Of a stretch of DNA of 64,000 nucleotides, positions 1 through 10,505 are shown one piece after another. The notes under the pieces were generated by a model. The model was given only the letters and a program-made list of their open reading frames with translations, had not been told where the DNA came from and did not search any database. A program made the position numbers and the translations under genes. Source of the DNA: Aaosphaeria pasadenensis. Lineage: Eukaryota; Ascomycota; Dothideomycetes; Pleosporales. The stretch's first letter is position 1, and each line of letters begins with the position of its first letter. The stretch lies in NCBI GenBank assembly GCA_022813625.1, contig JAKLMB010000008.1, forward strand, positions 248,001 to 312,000. Reading direction: 5' to 3'.

Positions 1-52
1 TGGATCTACAAGCGAAACGCTGAAGAAGTACCTTACGTTCAACTTACCATCC

Positions 53-2347
53 ATGTCTAAATCGCCCTACTTCTTCAACTTCTCTCTTTCGAGTTTCTCT
101 GGTTCGTCTAAAGAAGGCAGCCGTAGTCACTCCCCTGCAGTTTTGCAGCGCAAGCGGGTTGCTTCTCTACCACTAAAGAACCCATATGGGAGCATTCCCC
201 AGCGCGATGGAACCTCGTCATCAAAAGAGGTGGATCCACAACATCGATTAATACACCCCGCCACAGCTCCACTACCGCATCACCAAACCGGATCCAAACC
301 ACCATTAAGTACCGGCCGCTCTCATGAAACAGTGCCACCAGTTGGCCGACCCGCACCTCAGCTTCGCAGATCTAATTCTGAAGGCTCCCTCACAGTATAT
401 CGAAGTCTCTCGCTTGTCTCGTCTCTCGGCGACGATTCGCGATTCGAGAATGTAACAAACCACGCCAATAGTCGTCTCAGGGCAATAAAAGACAGTTGGC
501 AAGATTCTACTTTTAAGCTTCCCAGCCTGCCTACGCTACCAAACTTCGGCCTTGGTTCCAAGGAAGATGTCTCCAGAGTCAAAAGTTTTCCGCGAGAACC
601 CAACGATAGTCGTGCTAGTTTTAGCAATGCTAGTAGGGCAAGTTTCTTTTCTGGTAGCTCGAACCGGGCGAAAGACTCATCAACGAATCTTTCGGGGACA
701 GCCTCAGGCCCAGCAGCCACACATCCACTTTTCACCAAGGCGACACAGGAATTGACAGGTGATTTGGTCATCCTAGGTGGCTACCGAGGTTCGATACTCC
801 GCTCAGCCCAAGCACCTAATCGTCAATTGTGGGTACCCATAAAGGTCGGGTTGAACCTACGAAAGGTCGACCTAGAGGTCGGTCTTAACCCGGAGGACGA
901 GGAAACTGAGGAAGAACGCATTATTCCTGCAGGAATGCTCACGCACATTGGCCCTGTGGATATTGCCCGGCGACTCTTCAAGAGACTTCAAGCTTCAGAA
1001 AACGCACAAAATGGAAGTCTCAGGATTCATAACTATGGCTATGATTGGAGACTTTCCCCACATTTACTCAGTCGTCGCATGATCAAGTATCTGGAATCGC
1101 TACCGTGCAACCAACCCGGTGTTCCTCCCGAAAAGCGTGGTGCCACCGTCATTGCGCATTCACTTGGAGGACTCATCACGAGACATGCAGTCAACCAACG
1201 CCCAGATCTCTTTGCGGGCGTGATATATGCAGGTGTACCCCAAGATTGTATCAACATCCTGGGCCCACTTCGCTGTGGCGATGCGGTGCTTCTTTCATCG
1301 CGCGTCCTGACAGCACAAGTGAATTTCACTATACGAACCTCATATGCTTTACTACCACTGGATGGCAAGGGGTTCATTGATAAGAAGACTAAGGAAGACT
1401 ACATAGTCGATTTCTTTGACATCAACACATGGAAGGAGCTCCGCCTTTCGCCATGCATTGCACCAGCTCTACCAGCTCTCCAACAAGGCCATAATCTGCA
1501 ACCACTGACAAGTGTTAGCGGACTGTTCAACGCCATGTCATCTGCCCTACCCACCAAACGGAGATCAATCGCCCTAAAAGAAGGTGTTGACCTCAACGTC
1601 CTCTCGCAAGAAGACTCTTCTGCGACATCTATTTCCTCACCGACCGCATCAAATCCAGCGCAATCAACGCTTAGCGCAGCCCAAGATGCATTTACAAATG
1701 CCACCAACATCGCTGCCGAAGGTACTGCGCAAGTGTCTGGCGTGACTCCTCATATCACGACTGCCCTCCCCTCCACTTCCAACAGCCTGGATACGCCCAC
1801 AAGTCCGACGAGCGCCGCAACTGCCGTCACCATTCCCTACGACAAGGCCGTAGAGTACCTGACCCGAACCCTAGCCGAGGTAAAGCAGTTCAAGCTCGAA
1901 CTTGCCCACCGACCGGAGCACACAGAAGCGAACCGCTACCCGCCGATCGCTCTGATGTACGGCAAGTCGATACCAACCGTCTATGGCGCAAAGGTCGACG
2001 GCATCGAAGGCGCCAAGCGGACCGACGCATACGACGACCTCGCCTTCGCAAGCGGCGACGGCGTCGTCCTCGCCCGCGCCTCCCAGGTCCCAAAGGGATA
2101 CTCCGTCGTCAGGGGCGGCGTCGTGAGTTCGGACCGCGGCCACATCACGCTCCTCGGCGACCTCGAGGCCGTGGGAAGGTGTCTCAGTGCCGTCGTCGGC
2201 GCGAGACAAAAGGGAGTCGGTCTAGGACAAAAAAGCGAGACTGTACCCGACGACGGGACATGCGGCGCAAAGGCGAACAAAGCGGCCGTTGGCTTGGGCA
2301 TGGACGCATTGGACGAGTGTCCTACGCAACCTCCCACCGATACGTGA
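53..2347 (+). CDS. LCAT-like / alpha-beta hydrolase fold protein, 764 aa
   Basis: Single uninterrupted reading frame from the first ATG in the window; an upstream exon cannot be excluded because only 52 bases precede it. Residues 1-230 are Ser/Pro-rich and probably disordered. The hydrolase core starts around residue 232 (DLVILGGYRGSILR) and has the lecithin:cholesterol acyltransferase-type YDWRL motif, followed by the nucleophile elbow AHSLGG with Ser370. The likely acid and base are Asp669 in SGDGVV and His697 in DRGHITLLGD, so the triad looks complete. A low-complexity Ser/Thr/Ala insert (about residues 505-595) separates nucleophile and acid. By family this should be a lipase or acyltransferase acting on a lipid ester. 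There is no obvious signal peptide, so an intracellular role is likelier than secretion. Substrate unknown. Confidence 0.85.
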   Translation: MSKSPYFFNFSLSSFSGSSKEGSRSHSPAVLQRKRVASLPLKNPYGSIPQRDGTSSSKEVDPQHRLIHPATAPLPHHQTGSKPPLSTGRSHETVPPVGRPAPQLRRSNSEGSLTVYRSLSLVSSLGDDSRFENVTNHANSRLRAIKDSWQDSTFKLPSLPTLPNFGLGSKEDVSRVKSFPREPNDSRASFSNASRASFFSGSSNRAKDSSTNLSGTASGPAATHPLFTKATQELTGDLVILGGYRGSILRSAQAPNRQLWVPIKVGLNLRKVDLEVGLNPEDEETEEERIIPAGMLTHIGPVDIARRLFKRLQASENAQNGSLRIHNYGYDWRLSPHLLSRRMIKYLESLPCNQPGVPPEKRGATVIAHSLGGLITRHAVNQRPDLFAGVIYAGVPQDCINILGPLRCGDAVLLSSRVLTAQVNFTIRTSYALLPLDGKGFIDKKTKEDYIVDFFDINTWKELRLSPCIAPALPALQQGHNLQPLTSVSGLFNAMSSALPTKRRSIALKEGVDLNVLSQEDSSATSISSPTASNPAQSTLSAAQDAFTNATNIAAEGTAQVSGVTPHITTALPSTSNSLDTPTSPTSAATAVTIPYDKAVEYLTRTLAEVKQFKLELAHRPEHTEANRYPPIALMYGKSIPTVYGAKVDGIEGAKRTDAYDDLAFASGDGVVLARASQVPKGYSVVRGGVVSSDRGHITLLGDLEAVGRCLSAVVGARQKGVGLGQKSETVPDDGTCGAKANKAAVGLGMDALDECPTQPPTDT

Positions 2348-3053
2348 ATCCCGGCGCGAAATCTAGGACCGTTTTGTAATTTTCGTTGGGTTAGAGCGTT
2401 CGTTCGCAGGGAGCTGTAGGGATGATGTTTTGTTTTGTTTGAATGATTGATTGAGCGTTCACGCTTCGGCGTTTTCCTTTTCGTCATAGGGGGATTTTCA
2501 TCTTTGTCGTTAGAAATACCATACATCCATTGTGCTAGATTCTTATAGCACACGCGGCGGCAGATAGTGAAATGCATACTTGTTGGATCTTTGTTGCGAT
2601 TTAACTTGTTTGTATTGGTGCGTACGTGCGACTTCGGTGCTTTCAGCTACTGTGCCGAGTGAACGAAGCGTGACTACCTATGTAATTGTGACTACCTAGG
2701 GAAGAGGTATATAATCCAAATTGGACTTTCCTGTTTCCTTCCTCTCCTGTCTATTGATGTTGCGGGAATACGAATCTGGGGTTCGTGTTCCGGTGCGGAC
2801 AAGACGATCTTGCCAATTGCCCGTTATAATTTCTGGGTTGAAAGGCGAGTTCGTTGCTATGCGATGTGCGATGTCCGGCCATCATAACAATGATGGCTGC
2901 ATAACGGCATCTTCCATCTTTCGTGGCTTCTTCTGTGGAGTGTGTGCCCATCAGCGGGTGGTGAGGGCCACATCATCGAAGCGAATTGGCTTTCGTTGGT
3001 GAGTCTTGCTGGCTGTTCAATGGGATCTTGTTTTTCAGCAGCAGATTCCCGCT
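2348..3053. other. Intergenic region between convergent genes
   Basis: About 700 bases between the convergent 3' ends of the hydrolase gene and the SAP18 gene. No coding exon is supported. There is a short direct repeat of gtgactaccta at 2670-2680 and 2689-2699. The rest is presumably the two 3' UTRs. Confidence 0.6.
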
Positions 3054-4026
3054 CTACCATCTGCCACGTCCCCGTCCTCGACCTCCCCCACCGCCGCCGC
3101 CGCCGCCGCCGCCACCGCGCGGCCAAAAGCCCTCACGATCACGCTCTCTCTCCGGCGGCGCCTCTCCGCGTCTCCACTCCCCAGACGGCACTCCGCCAGC
3201 CCTCCTGTCGTCGAATCTCCCGCCTCCTCTTCCGCCCCGTCCCCCAAATGCATAGTCCCCCCTCCCACCTCCAAACCCATTCTCCCTCCCACCGCGTCCA
3301 CCATACCCATCCCGAGGCGGAGGACCCCTATCCCTAGGCCCAGTCGGCGGCGGCGGTGGCGCCGCGACCGAGCCGTCAGGACCCGGCGGCAGAATGGCCA
3401 CGGAGACGTAATCGCCAATAACGAACTTCGCGTCGCCGAGCGTCTTCTCCAACTCCCCCCTCAACTGCTTCAGCGCCTCTTTCACGGTCGCGGCGTCCGC
3501 TTCGCCCGTCATTGGCGTATCTTGATCATCGAGCGACGGGTCGTCGTGCGGCACCGCGCCCACTACGACACTCCCAAGGTCTCGCGATATGTAGCGTGGT
3601 GTTGAGCCCGGGCGCGACGGGCCCTGCAGGTCGGCGTACACGAGGCGGAAGGCGATGCGCGTGCCGGCGTATTCGGCGGGGAGGAGCGTGGGGAGTGCGG
3701 TGAGGAGGAGGTGGGAGAGTTCGGAGAGGGAGCAGGTGGGCCAGGTGTAGATTTGGAGGTGTGGTGGTAGGCGTGGGGAGGCGAAGTCTTCGAGGCTGGT
3801 GAGGGAGGGTTGGGGTCAGTATGTATATTGGGATATTTTTGCTTGTGTTGGGTGCTCTGGGTATGCGTTGATTTGAAAGGAGAGCGTGAAGGAGAGAGTT
3901 TTTGTAGGATGTTTGTGGGAGACGTTGGTTTTGGGGAACCTACCGGTGGAATGTGCCATTCTTATAGAAAAGTCGCAACAAGAACGGCGTCGTTGTTTGA
4001 CGATCGACCTTCGTGGGATCAGACAT
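3054..4026 (-). CDS. SAP18: Histone deacetylase complex / splicing-linked subunit SAP18
   Basis: Two exons on the minus strand, 4026-3944 and 3795-3054, with a 148-nt GT-AG intron; the spliced frame is 274 aa. Exon 1 ends in FLLRLFYKNGTFHR and exon 2 continues with LPPHLQIYTWPTCSLSEL, LVYADLQGPSRPGS and a terminal strand GDYVSVAILP, the ubiquitin-like fold of SAP18. In animals SAP18 works in the SIN3-HDAC corepressor and in the ASAP/PSAP exon-junction complexes; the fungal role is inferred from the family. Odd feature: about 110 residues follow the domain, rich in RGG/FGG/GRGR and ending in a run of about 12 glycines encoded by a GGC/CCG-type microsatellite. Animal SAP18 lacks this tail, which suggests RNA binding. 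The gene starts 277 bp from the divergent PRP18 start. Confidence 0.93.
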
Positions 4027-4302
4027 TATGGCTCCTCAATTGAAGACCCTGGGTAGACGGTGCGCGTGGATGTTCCGATCGGATTCAGGACGGTAATTTG
4101 AGCGTGGTGATTAGAGAGATTGCTGCATTGATCAATTGAAGAGGATGTTTAAACAAAGCTACCTTTGAAGCTCAATGGAGCTCAGGCGCGCCTCGGCACG
4201 GAGTTATATTCATCCGCCATCGTGGTCAGGACTCCATGCGCAACCAGTGAATGACGACGACAAGTACAATACACCGCAAAACACCTAGTACAAACCGCCA
4301 GC
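4027..4302. promoter_or_regulatory. Shared divergent promoter of SAP18 and PRP18
   Basis: The two start codons are separated by 276 bases with no other reading frame, so both core promoters and both 5' UTRs must lie here. No TATAAA element is seen, which suits constitutive nuclear genes. The inference of co-regulation rests only on arrangement. Confidence 0.6.
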
Positions 4303-5388
4303 ATGGACTTTGCAAAGTTAATGTCAGCGCAAATTAATAAGGCGAAAGCCACTGCACCTCCAGGAGCTGACGACAAAAAGTACCTCAAACGCTCGGAAGT
4401 CGAAGCACGACGGCAAGCCGAATATGAAGCCGAGCAGGAGGCCGAGGAACGGAAACGACAGGAGCGGCTAGACAGGAAGCGGAAAGCGGAGGATGAAGAG
4501 GCCGCTCGAGAGGCTGATCGCAGAGAAAAGCGCAGGCGCATGGCCGAAGAGAGCAAACGGCGACGAGAAGAGGAGGAGGAAGAGGAAGAGCGTCGCCGGC
4601 GCAAGCGGTTAGGTCTCCCAGACCTTCCGCCTAAGAAACGAGAAGGCGAAGACGACGGCACTCCTGTGCCAGAGGACGAAGATATGGATGAGCAGGAGCT
4701 TGTCGACAAACTACGAGCACTCAGCGAGCCCGTCCAGCTATTCGGCGAAACACATAAATTGAAACTTAAACGCTACAAGAAACGGATCGGTGCCGATAAA
4801 CTTGCGGCTATAATGACCGACGGGCCCATTCCAACAACGTTGCAGCTTGTGCCCGAGAAAGACATGAAGGTTTCGCGCAAGATTCCAGACGACAAGGAAG
4901 GACGAGAATTCCTCTTCCGCCAATTGGCTAGCTATTTTACGATGGTCCTGAAGGAATGGGACAACACAATGGCGCGCCGTTCCGAAGATATCAAAACCAG
5001 TTATCAAGGAAGGCAGGCATACGCCGCCATGGTTCAAGCACGCGAGAACATGCGACCACTGTTCAAGAAGTTGGAGACATTTGACGTAGATGATGGAATT
5101 CTCGAGCCAGTCGTTCAGATTGTGCTAGCAGCACAGGAGAGACGGTATGTCGACGCAAATGACGGATATCTCAAACTGAGTATTGGTAATGCGGCTTGGC
5201 CGATCGGAGTTACCATGGTTGGTATCCACGAGCGTTCAGCACGCGAGAAGCTACACGAGAGTGACAAGAATGCGGCGCATATTATGAGCGATGAAATTAC
5301 TAGGAAGTACTTACAAAGTATCAAGAGGTGTCTAAGTTTTGCGCAGACACGATGGCCTCCCACTGATCAATTGCAGCTGATGGGCTGA
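4303..5388 (+). CDS. PRP18: Pre-mRNA splicing factor Prp18, 361 aa
   Basis: Intronless. The N-terminus (MDFAKLMSAQINKAKA) is followed by a strongly charged Arg/Glu coiled coil (about residues 28-105), then LGLPDLPPKKRE, an acidic linker, and the short Prp4-like motif LRALSEPVQLFGET (about residues 136-149). The helical Prp18 domain fills the C-terminal half, with EFLFRQLASYFTMVLKEWD, IGNAAWPIGVTMVGIHERSA and a conserved end TRWPPTDQLQLM. Prp18 acts with Slu7 at the second transesterification step, aligning the 3' splice site inside the U5-containing spliceosome in the nucleus. Length and domain order are normal for the family. It shares a 277-bp divergent upstream region with SAP18. Confidence 0.96.
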   Translation: MDFAKLMSAQINKAKATAPPGADDKKYLKRSEVEARRQAEYEAEQEAEERKRQERLDRKRKAEDEEAAREADRREKRRRMAEESKRRREEEEEEEERRRRKRLGLPDLPPKKREGEDDGTPVPEDEDMDEQELVDKLRALSEPVQLFGETHKLKLKRYKKRIGADKLAAIMTDGPIPTTLQLVPEKDMKVSRKIPDDKEGREFLFRQLASYFTMVLKEWDNTMARRSEDIKTSYQGRQAYAAMVQARENMRPLFKKLETFDVDDGILEPVVQIVLAAQERRYVDANDGYLKLSIGNAAWPIGVTMVGIHERSAREKLHESDKNAAHIMSDEITRKYLQSIKRCLSFAQTRWPPTDQLQLMG

Positions 5389-5737
5389 TTAGATTACCAT
5401 TCACATAAAGAAAACTAGATCACTGTATAATTAGCACTCTGTAACAAATTGATCAATGGCATCTTGAAAAAAATTCTTAGATGGTCGATTATTGCCAAAT
5501 TCGCGTCGAAAACTTGCGGTCACAACCTTTGAACCAAAGCGGGGCAAAAGTTACGCGTAGTCCCGTGCGCCAACACTGCTGAATTGACCTCATCGACATC
5601 TCAACCCCTCCACCCAATCATCGCCTTCCTCTTTCGACCATTGAAAGAGTCTGATATCTTGTGGTGGTGTCTTACTATTGAACTCTGTCTTTTCCTTTCG
5701 TTCAGACTTGGTCTTCTCTCGGTTCAGCCATCCCACC
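5389..5737. other. Intergenic region, PRP18 3' end to DML1 promoter
   Basis: About 350 bases between tandem plus-strand genes. It is pyrimidine-rich towards the DML1 start. No exon or RNA gene is supported. Confidence 0.5.
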
Positions 5738-7852
5738 ATGCGCGAAATAGTGACGCTCCAATTCGGGCAGCAGAGTAATTATCTTGGCACACATTTTTGG
5801 AATACACAGGTACGAGTCGCAATGTCGGATATTTGCTTTCAATGTTATTTTTCAAAGGAATTGATAATAGTATGAACGACAAGATAATCAATTTGGCATT
5901 GTTTTGACCTTTGCCTCGGTTGTGGGCTAATTTTCAAGTTCTTGCTTCCTTCCATCATTAAGTTTTTGATATGCGAATTCAGCAGAGTTCCTGAGATGAT
6001 ATCGGTGATTATTTGAACCATCCCCTAACATGTTCCAAGGAGTCATACTTTACATATCCACCCGAGCCGGAGTCACCGGTCAATCATGATATCCTCTTCA
6101 GGCCAGGAGTTGCCCCAGATGGATCAGACACATTCACGCCAAGAACGCTCATATATGACCTCAAAGGCGGCTTCGGAAGCATGAGGAAGATTAACGCTTT
6201 GTATGAGCCTGAAGACGACGGACTATCTGGAGCGTCTGCAGTATGGTATGTTGACTATACGATTACACATTTTGCGCCTCACTCATCATTGCCAGGCGCT
6301 CTAAGCCGGTGATACATCGTTCGGAACCAATCCCCGAGAGCACTTATCAAACGAATCTATCTGCCGACCTTCCTGCACCAACTCTGACACCCGGAACCGT
6401 GAAATACTGGTCAGATTACACTCGAGTCTTCTACCATCCAAAGTCATTGCAACAGCTTTCTGACTTTGACGTCAACGACAAACTGTTGCCCTTCGAAAGC
6501 TACGATGTGGGATTCGATCTATTTGAGAAACTGGAGCGGGAGATAGACCTAGTTGATGCAGATCTGAGACCGTTCATTGAAGAATGTGACGGGTTGCAAG
6601 GTATACAGATCATGACTGGAATCGACGGGGCATGGGGAGGGTGGACCTCAGGCTGGCTCGAAAGGTTACGAGACGAGTATGGCAAGAAGAGCATTTGGGT
6701 CTGGGGTCTTGGGGATCAAGGCGCAAACACAGCATACCCAAGAGCAAGTTGACACAGATTTCAACATTGATCGGATACTAATGCGACATAGGAGAAAAGG
6801 ATGCAGCAGCTCTCGAACTCAGCACGATCTTTGAGCGTGTTCGCGGAACAAGCGTCGGTCTACGTTCCAATGGCAAATGCTCCATCAAAGTCACCGTCCT
6901 ACATCGACTATCAAGAGAATTCTCCGTGGCACGTGGGCGCTATGCAAGCCATCGCCTTAGAAAGCATGACAATATCCTCTCGATTGAGAGCTTCCCATGA
7001 CGGCCGAGGGACTCTTCAGGACCTGGAAGACACAATCAACAGCACCGGACAACGACGAATCGCAAAATTAGGATTCAGCATTGCAGACCCAGACGTGTTA
7101 TCAGAGAAAGTTTCAACACTTCCCCTGGAGGCGGAAAAGACGGGAAGCATGGACCCGAGGCGATACAGCGAGGATGATAGTGAAGATGACCAGCTAACCT
7201 CATTCGATATGGATATGTTCACGTTGAGCTACCGTGCGGCTACCGTCAAATCACGCAAGCAGGAACATACATTCGGGCGAGTGGAGAGTGCCCGAGGAGA
7301 GTGGACTGTTCCTGGAGGCGAGCCCTCACGGGATCCTCGCGATAGGTTCAACGACGGACCAGCAGTACAAAGGTATGTCGTCACTTCTTGCTTGATCGCG
7401 AAACATTGCCGAGATTCTTCGTGGTGCCATGTTTGTCTAGACATGGGCAACATTACCGTCGGTGCTAGCTTACATTGTTGCATCATAATCGTGGAACGAC
7501 AATACGAAAGACCCACCTTCATCTCCACACGAAAAAGCAGATCACTGTTTCTTTCCGCGACCAACTTGCTAATGCCATGTGTTTTGCTAGTTACAACGCC
7601 CCGCTGCTCTTCCCAGTCCTTGACAGCTACCCGGCAATTTTCAATGTCGGAAAGGGCCATACACAAAAGCTTGCGGTGCATGCTGGCCTCACAACCAGCA
7701 CAGCTGTCGCAGAGCAGGTGAGAACCGTGGAACAGCTTATGAGACGAATGCATGGGATCCAAGAGCGCGAGGATCTATGCAACAGACTACAAATCATCGC
7801 AGAGCAATACGATGAGGGATGGGACAGTGGCAGCGAAGGCGACGATGATTGA
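5738..7852 (+). CDS. DML1: Dml1/Misato-family tubulin-like protein, mitochondrial inheritance, 522 aa
   Basis: Five exons: 5738-5809, 6040-6245, 6296-6743, 6792-7372, 7591-7852; the spliced frame closes at 522 codons. The N-terminus MREIVTLQFGQQSNYLGTHF is the tubulin/Misato nucleotide-binding strand, followed by the Misato segment (TPRTLIYDLKGGFGSM) and the tubulin-like GIQIMTGIDGAWGGWTSG. The C-terminus SYNAPLLFPVLDSYPAIF is typical of fungal Dml1. Family role: partitioning of mitochondria and mtDNA, with distant tubulin/FtsZ homology. Intron 3 (6744-6791, 48 nt) starts with GCAAGT rather than GT and has a tactaat branch site just before acatag; no GT alternative there keeps frame. Intron 1 is 230 nt and intron 4 is 218 nt, long for this window. 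Confidence 0.92.
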
Positions 7853-10505
7853 GCAGAGCTTCCAGGGGGGAATGCATGACTCCCCCCAGCATCGTTGTTC
7901 GGCATCAATAAATGCAGTGGCGGTCTTTCGACTGTGTGCCTGTTTGTCTGCGAATGACAGACCAACAACAGTCTCTGTTGAACGTACCCTCGTAGCAGGG
8001 CATGGAATAATGGATCAGGCCCCTCTCGGGCTTGAGTGGTTAGTAACAGGCGTATCCATGGCGGCTTGCATGCAACAAGAGGGACTATCGATAAGACCGA
8101 CGGCATCTATACCAAAAAGGAAATGTCAATACTTTTCTCCACACCCAAGCATCTTGCATCCATCGTGGTCCATGTGCGACGAAACCGGTTTCCTCATTCG
8201 AGGAGAATAATGAGAATTCTCGTACTCTTCTATTTGTACATATCATCAGCATACTCCGTAGTCACGCGAGTAAATTGAGGCGCGACGCTGCTTTCTCTAC
8301 TGGACCCGAGTCGACTGGTCATTCACCATAGCTTTGCTTTTTGTTCATAACACACTACACCTTGTCATTAACAATCTACTTAGTCGTCGCGCTGAAGTTT
8401 TGTTGATTCCGCCGGCCAAATTTAGGTTCGCATAGCCCGTCGCCCTCCCTCTGTCAACCACCTTGACTGGACGCCGGAATGCCTGTTCCGTGTCGTGCCG
8501 CATGGGCCGTTAGCCAACGACTTTGCTTGGGAGGCGGCAACCGATGCGGGGAGAAACGCCATTGCAAAGATCAGCTCAGCAGCCCAGGACGCCTTCAACT
8601 CAACATAATGGTCCCGCGGTAAGGCCAGGCCAAGGAGCGATGACAATGGTGTATTAAACAGGCGCAAGTCGGATTCCCTCGTTGCTGACGCTGTTTGTTA
8701 CTTTATGTACCCATCCCAGGGGCCCGCGAATCAAGTCGTGGACTTCTCCGGAGTGATGTGAGAATTGAGCTTCCAAGAACTTAGCTCGCTACAGTCGCTA
8801 GAGCACGCGTGGGGATTCGGAAGCTTTTGTACTAAACGCAAGTGTAATTCATAGCCAGCTCTCTCTTGCGAACCGGTCGTCCTCCGTCGAGCACATGAAC
8901 CATAGTTATAGTATTACACCAGCGCATCCTTACGCAGCGGCTGCAGGAACAAACAGCTACCACATGGTTGAAGTGTGATCTGGATCATTCACAGTGCCGG
9001 TTGCTCGAGAAACACTGGCACGAGGCAGTAAGAATACAGTAGTGCTGACTTGGAGGACTAAACACATAGTGATATCATGATAAACAGGCTAGGCAAAGGT
9101 TGTAAGCGAACACTGGGTCCGCCTTGACGAGCCTCGCGACTGCACTGCTATGCCCCAACAACATTTCTTTCATCCTCGATCAATCGAAGCTATTGCTTGG
9201 GAGCGCTGAGATTCGTTCCGCTCCTACCAGTGAACAGTTGCTTCTGCGGGGCCGCACCCATGCGGAAACCAACCAAGTTTCCCGTCCTCCGACCAGTCAT
9301 TAATAAAGGTACCCAAAATTTCGCAAGGCTTAAGGGCAGAACATGGGGACATTGCTCGTATTGCAAACCGAGCTTCTGACTCGTTAAGCGAACTGGGATA
9401 GGCTAGTCGTCATTGGAATCCGCTTGCCGCCTCTGTTGTAACATCATCATAGACAATGTGGATTGCGCGAAGCAATGATCAGCCTCGCTGAGTGCCACTC
9501 AGTGATCGACGGTGCCTATATTTGGCTCCACCGTTTTTGCTGGCACCAGTCGACGTCGGACCAGTAGCCGGGGTAACTGAAGTCTTGTCTGTTTCCCTCC
9601 AACCATCAGAACTAACTTCTACCTAAGGCTCTACGCCCGATAACGGATTTCTTTACAAAGCGGTCCTCTTACTGGCAGATAGACATGGCCGGTTCTCTGG
9701 GCAAAGCAACCGTTGACTACTGAGTAGTGCCCTTCCACGCCGTGTCCCTACCATGGCTCTCGAAGTTTCATGATTTTGGATCGAATGCGAGCTCAGCAGG
9801 CATGGTAGAATTGCCTTGTTGATAAATGAAGTCTTATTCTTACGAGTAAGATACTATGCAGAAACATCATGTAAACCCTATTGACTTGAACAAAAACAAC
9901 AAAAAGAAGGCTGAAAAGGAGGAGGGGGCGGGCAACACAACGGCCAACATCCCAGTAACCTCATGCAAGCCGCACGCATGGCATCATCCAAGTGGCTCGC
10001 TCCAAGTATTGCCTCTTTAGCGTTGCCCAGTTACTGGGATGCTATGCTACCATATCCTAAGCCCTCAACTATCGATTATCACAATCTTCGGCTCATCCAT
10101 ACGAGAACCTTCTCCATGCGGCCGCTCCAACCTCCCCCGAAAGCAACAAGTCCCTGTCTCCATCCACAATCATGGCACCCAAGCTCACCTTGGCAGATGT
10201 AACGACTTTCGACCATCATGCCTGACCCAAGGTTAGGCCCCGAGTATCGAGATGATGGTTGGAAGGTACCCGCCTATTTCCCCACCGCTCGATATGTTTA
10301 ATAGGAGGATGCCCCAGCCATCCGTAGGACTCAGGCTTCTCAACTGTGCATCACATCAGGAAGTTGGCCAGCGTTCTCAAGTTTAAAGACTCAGTGACTC
10401 TCTCGCTACGGTCACTGTTGCTGCATTCGTTTGCAACACTCGCTCCCACGTCTTCACGGCACTGTTTGCTTTCACGTCAATTCGTTTCGACTGGACTGAG
10501 ACAGA
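7853..10505. other. Long intergenic region without a supported gene
   Basis: About 2.65 kb. All reading frames are short, lack family resemblance and do not link through plausible introns. No terminal repeats or transposase fragment were recognised. The right part, directly upstream of the wall-protein gene, is presumably its promoter, since such genes often have long regulated upstream regions. Confidence 0.5.

Noticed and set aside
1981..2577. Minus-strand 198-codon frame over the hydrolase 3' end
   Set aside because: Antisense to the region encoding the catalytic Asp and His of the hydrolase; no family resemblance.
2721..3605. Plus-strand frames over the SAP18 tail (Pro/Arg-rich)
   Set aside because: They are antisense shadows of the GGN repeat in SAP18, which is supported by domain and splicing evidence.
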